Positions 62,898 through 64,000 of a stretch of DNA of 64,000 bases are shown here, one piece after another. The DNA is taken from contig JBAMMC010000005.1 of the NCBI GenBank assembly GCA_039793985.1, positions 1-64,000 on the forward strand, in the 5' to 3' direction. A program made the translations under genes and the position numbers. Source of the stretch: ARK-14 sp002899805. Lineage in GTDB: Archaea > Thermoproteota > Thermoprotei_A > Sulfolobales > Fervidicoccaceae. The notes below the pieces were generated by a model. It did not search any database and had not been told where the DNA came from. It saw nothing but the letters and a program-made list of their open reading frames with translations. Positions within the stretch are counted from its first letter, which is position 1, and each line of letters starts with the position of its first letter.

Positions 62898-63315
62898 GCT
62901 TGTTCTCGTAGAGCTTCTTGAGTGCAGAGTATATGAGCCTTGGGTTAGGAGGGCATCCTGGAATGCACACGGGGTTCTTTATGACCTTATCGACACCTCC
63001 CAGAACATTGTAGCCTCCCCTGAACACTCCTCCGCTGCATGCGCATGTACCAACAGCTAAAACTAGCTTCGGCTCAGGAATCTGGTCGTAGATCATCTTG
63101 AGCGATCCAGCCGTTTGCCTAGTGACCGGACCCGTCACAACCAGGATGTCAGCGTGCTTTGGGGATGAGGTTAGCATCGCCCCTAGCCTCTCAATATCGT
63201 ACTTCGGGGTGAGGGATGCCACTACCTCTATATCGCATCCGTTGCAGCCTCCGGAATTGAAGTGAAATAGCCAGGGGCTCTTCCTTATGAGCTTAACTGA
63301 GCTGCTTTCCACCAT
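62851..63315 (-). CDS. NuoB/HycG-like hydrogenase small subunit
   Basis: 154 aa carrying the proximal [4Fe-4S] cluster: GGCNGCDIE (Cys24, Cys27), VGTCACSGGVF (Cys91) and PGCPPNP (Cys121). The spaced CxxC is the hydrogenase form; Complex I NuoB has adjacent cysteines. HFNSGGCNGCDIEVVASLTP is close to the HycG and Ech types. Follows the NuoA-like gene by 1 bp and overlaps the large-subunit gene. Confidence 0.94.
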   Translation of the reverse strand: MVESSSVKLIRKSPWLFHFNSGGCNGCDIEVVASLTPKYDIERLGAMLTSSPKHADILVVTGPVTRQTAGSLKMIYDQIPEPKLVLAVGTCACSGGVFRGGYNVLGGVDKVIKNPVCIPGCPPNPRLIYSALKKLYENKLGGGSKDGSSEPEQK

Positions 63316-63316
63316 A

Positions 63317-63661
63317 TCACCTCTCCTCCAGATAGACGTAGTATCCGAGAACCGTAGCTACTAGAGAGGAAGCGAAGAGGAGGACGATCCAAGAAGAGAT
63401 GTTCACGAAGAACAGGAAAACTATGAGCGATTCTACTGCGAGCAGGATGGAGAGGAATACCACCATATCGCTCACATGGGAGATTTGCTCCCCGTTGTAG
63501 GATATACCTGCAGTGTATGGGGGTGGAGAGTTTTCCTCTATCCTGAAGAGGGGGGACTTGCTGCTGAAAACATAGATAAGCGCGAATATGAAGCCAATGA
63601 CGAGGACAGAAATTATCTCGAACTCTATTTCTGCTACCAAGAGATCATCCTCAATTTTCAC
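63317..63661 (-). CDS. NuoA-like membrane subunit
   Basis: 114 aa with three membrane helices (~13-33, 65-85, 88-108) and a loop ENSPPPYTAGISYNGEQ where NuoA has SPYECG. Gene position at the head of an A-B-CD-H order and the loop support a NuoA relationship, but the glutamate and cysteine of NuoA are missing. First gene of the operon; the ATG at 63661 faces a very AT-rich promoter region. Confidence 0.65.
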   Translation of the reverse strand: MKIEDDLLVAEIEFEIISVLVIGFIFALIYVFSSKSPLFRIEENSPPPYTAGISYNGEQISHVSDMVVFLSILLAVESLIVFLFFVNISSWIVLLFASSLVATVLGYYVYLEER

Positions 63662-63935
63662 TATATTTTTGAATTAATAAGGTTTTCTATGTAAAAATTA
63701 AAAAATATGAAATTTTAATTTCTAAATAAAAGACATATGATATTTCTAATAATTATTATGAATAAAAATTTTCAGTTGTACATAATTACAAAAGGATCGC
63801 CCCTGTGGACGGAGCCTCTCTATTTCGTAATAGAAATTTCCCGCTTCTTACATGAAACTTACCATGCACTATCCATCCCCCTTAGGCCCCGATAGGTTAA
63901 AAAGATCGCCCCACATTCGACATAAATGATGCGAA
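63662..63935. other. Promoter region of the hydrogenase operon and of a downstream gene
   Basis: 274 bp. The first ~110 bp are AT-rich and should hold the hydrogenase promoter. Further on, GATCGCCCC occurs twice after an A-run (63791-63803 and 63901-63912), 110 bp apart; the second follows GGTTAAAAAG, a TATA candidate for the gene at 63936. A small hairpin CTATT-TCGT-AATAG is also present (~63822-63835). No ORF or recognised RNA. Confidence 0.4.
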
Positions 63936-64000
63936 ATGAAGGAGCTACAGCTGGAGGAGTTCTTGGAGAGGCTGAAAGAATTCCTCTCGGGAGATGAATC
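63936..64000 (+). CDS. Start of a gene cut by the window end
   Basis: ATG at 63936 opens a frame of 21 codons to the end of the window, reading KELQLEEFLERLKEFLSG, acidic and helical. TTAAAAAG at ~63897-63904 gives a transcription start close to the ATG, so a nearly leaderless mRNA is likely. Too little to identify. Confidence 0.45.
   Translation, partial: MKELQLEEFLERLKEFLSGDE

Noticed and set aside
56166..63661. Calling the cluster a quinone-reducing Complex I (Nuo/Fpo)
   Set aside because: The large subunit retains both CxxC nickel motifs and a maturation tail, and NuoB has hydrogenase-type cysteine spacing; quinone-type enzymes lack these.
1..64000. CRISPR arrays, rRNA genes, complete insertion sequences or prophage
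   Set aside because: No regularly spaced repeats, rRNA segments, transposase or phage genes were seen on reading both strands.

Overview
The window looks like a chromosome segment of a thermophilic crenarchaeote (Thermoproteota). It carries topoisomerase VI, a proteasome alpha subunit, TFB of the Sulfolobus type, aRF1, Pelota, aIF1, RtcB, deoxyhypusine synthase, an XPB helicase, NreA with a C-terminal PCNA motif, a B12-dependent ribonucleotide reductase and superoxide reductase. Arginine is written mostly with AGA/AGG, many starts are GTG or TTG, and promoters have archaeal TATA boxes. GC content is moderate. A Fervidicoccus- or Acidilobus-like lineage is possible, but this is a guess from gene content.

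Layout. 1-10 kb: start of a peptide-type binding protein (apparently frameshifted), an aminotransferase, class II RNR, a PP-loop-less Ncs6 paralogue beside an IS605-like end, a DUF711 protein, a CoxG-like protein, superoxide reductase and the proteasome alpha subunit. 10-20 kb: a candidate C/D-type small RNA, XPB, an Mrp ATPase with a tiny zinc ribbon, topoisomerase VI A and B, deoxyhypusine synthase and RtcB. 19.5-31.5 kb: Pelota (apparently CTG-started), a radical SAM protein, a nucleotidyltransferase, an isolated 5' half of tRNA-Gln, aminotransferase, nuclease-like protein, UspA, Lrp, aIF1, TFB, an NCS1 permease, tRNA-Pro and aRF1. 31.7-36 kb: NreA, a membrane protease, three small unknowns and cysteine desulfurase.

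36-45 kb holds two ABC importers. One is sugar-like with both permease halves fused in one chain; the other is of the ferric-iron/FbpABC type with a divergent ATPase. 45-54 kb holds a glycosyltransferase plus polysaccharide deacetylase pair, two pantothenate genes (PanE, PanB), a DUF364 protein, a small kinase, and an acetamidase/formamidase with an APC permease.

53.7-63.7 kb is the energy-conversion region. HypA and an Mrp-type HypB lie upstream of a minus-strand operon that is ordered like a Complex I operon (A-B-CD-H-I-J-K-L-N). Its catalytic subunit keeps both CxxC nickel motifs and a C-terminal tail after the second motif, so it reads as a true group 4 [NiFe] hydrogenase built on a Complex I gene order. 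This is the most interesting system in the window. The tRNA-Gln half, the C/D-like RNA, the Ncs2-like protein and the CTG-started Pelota come next.
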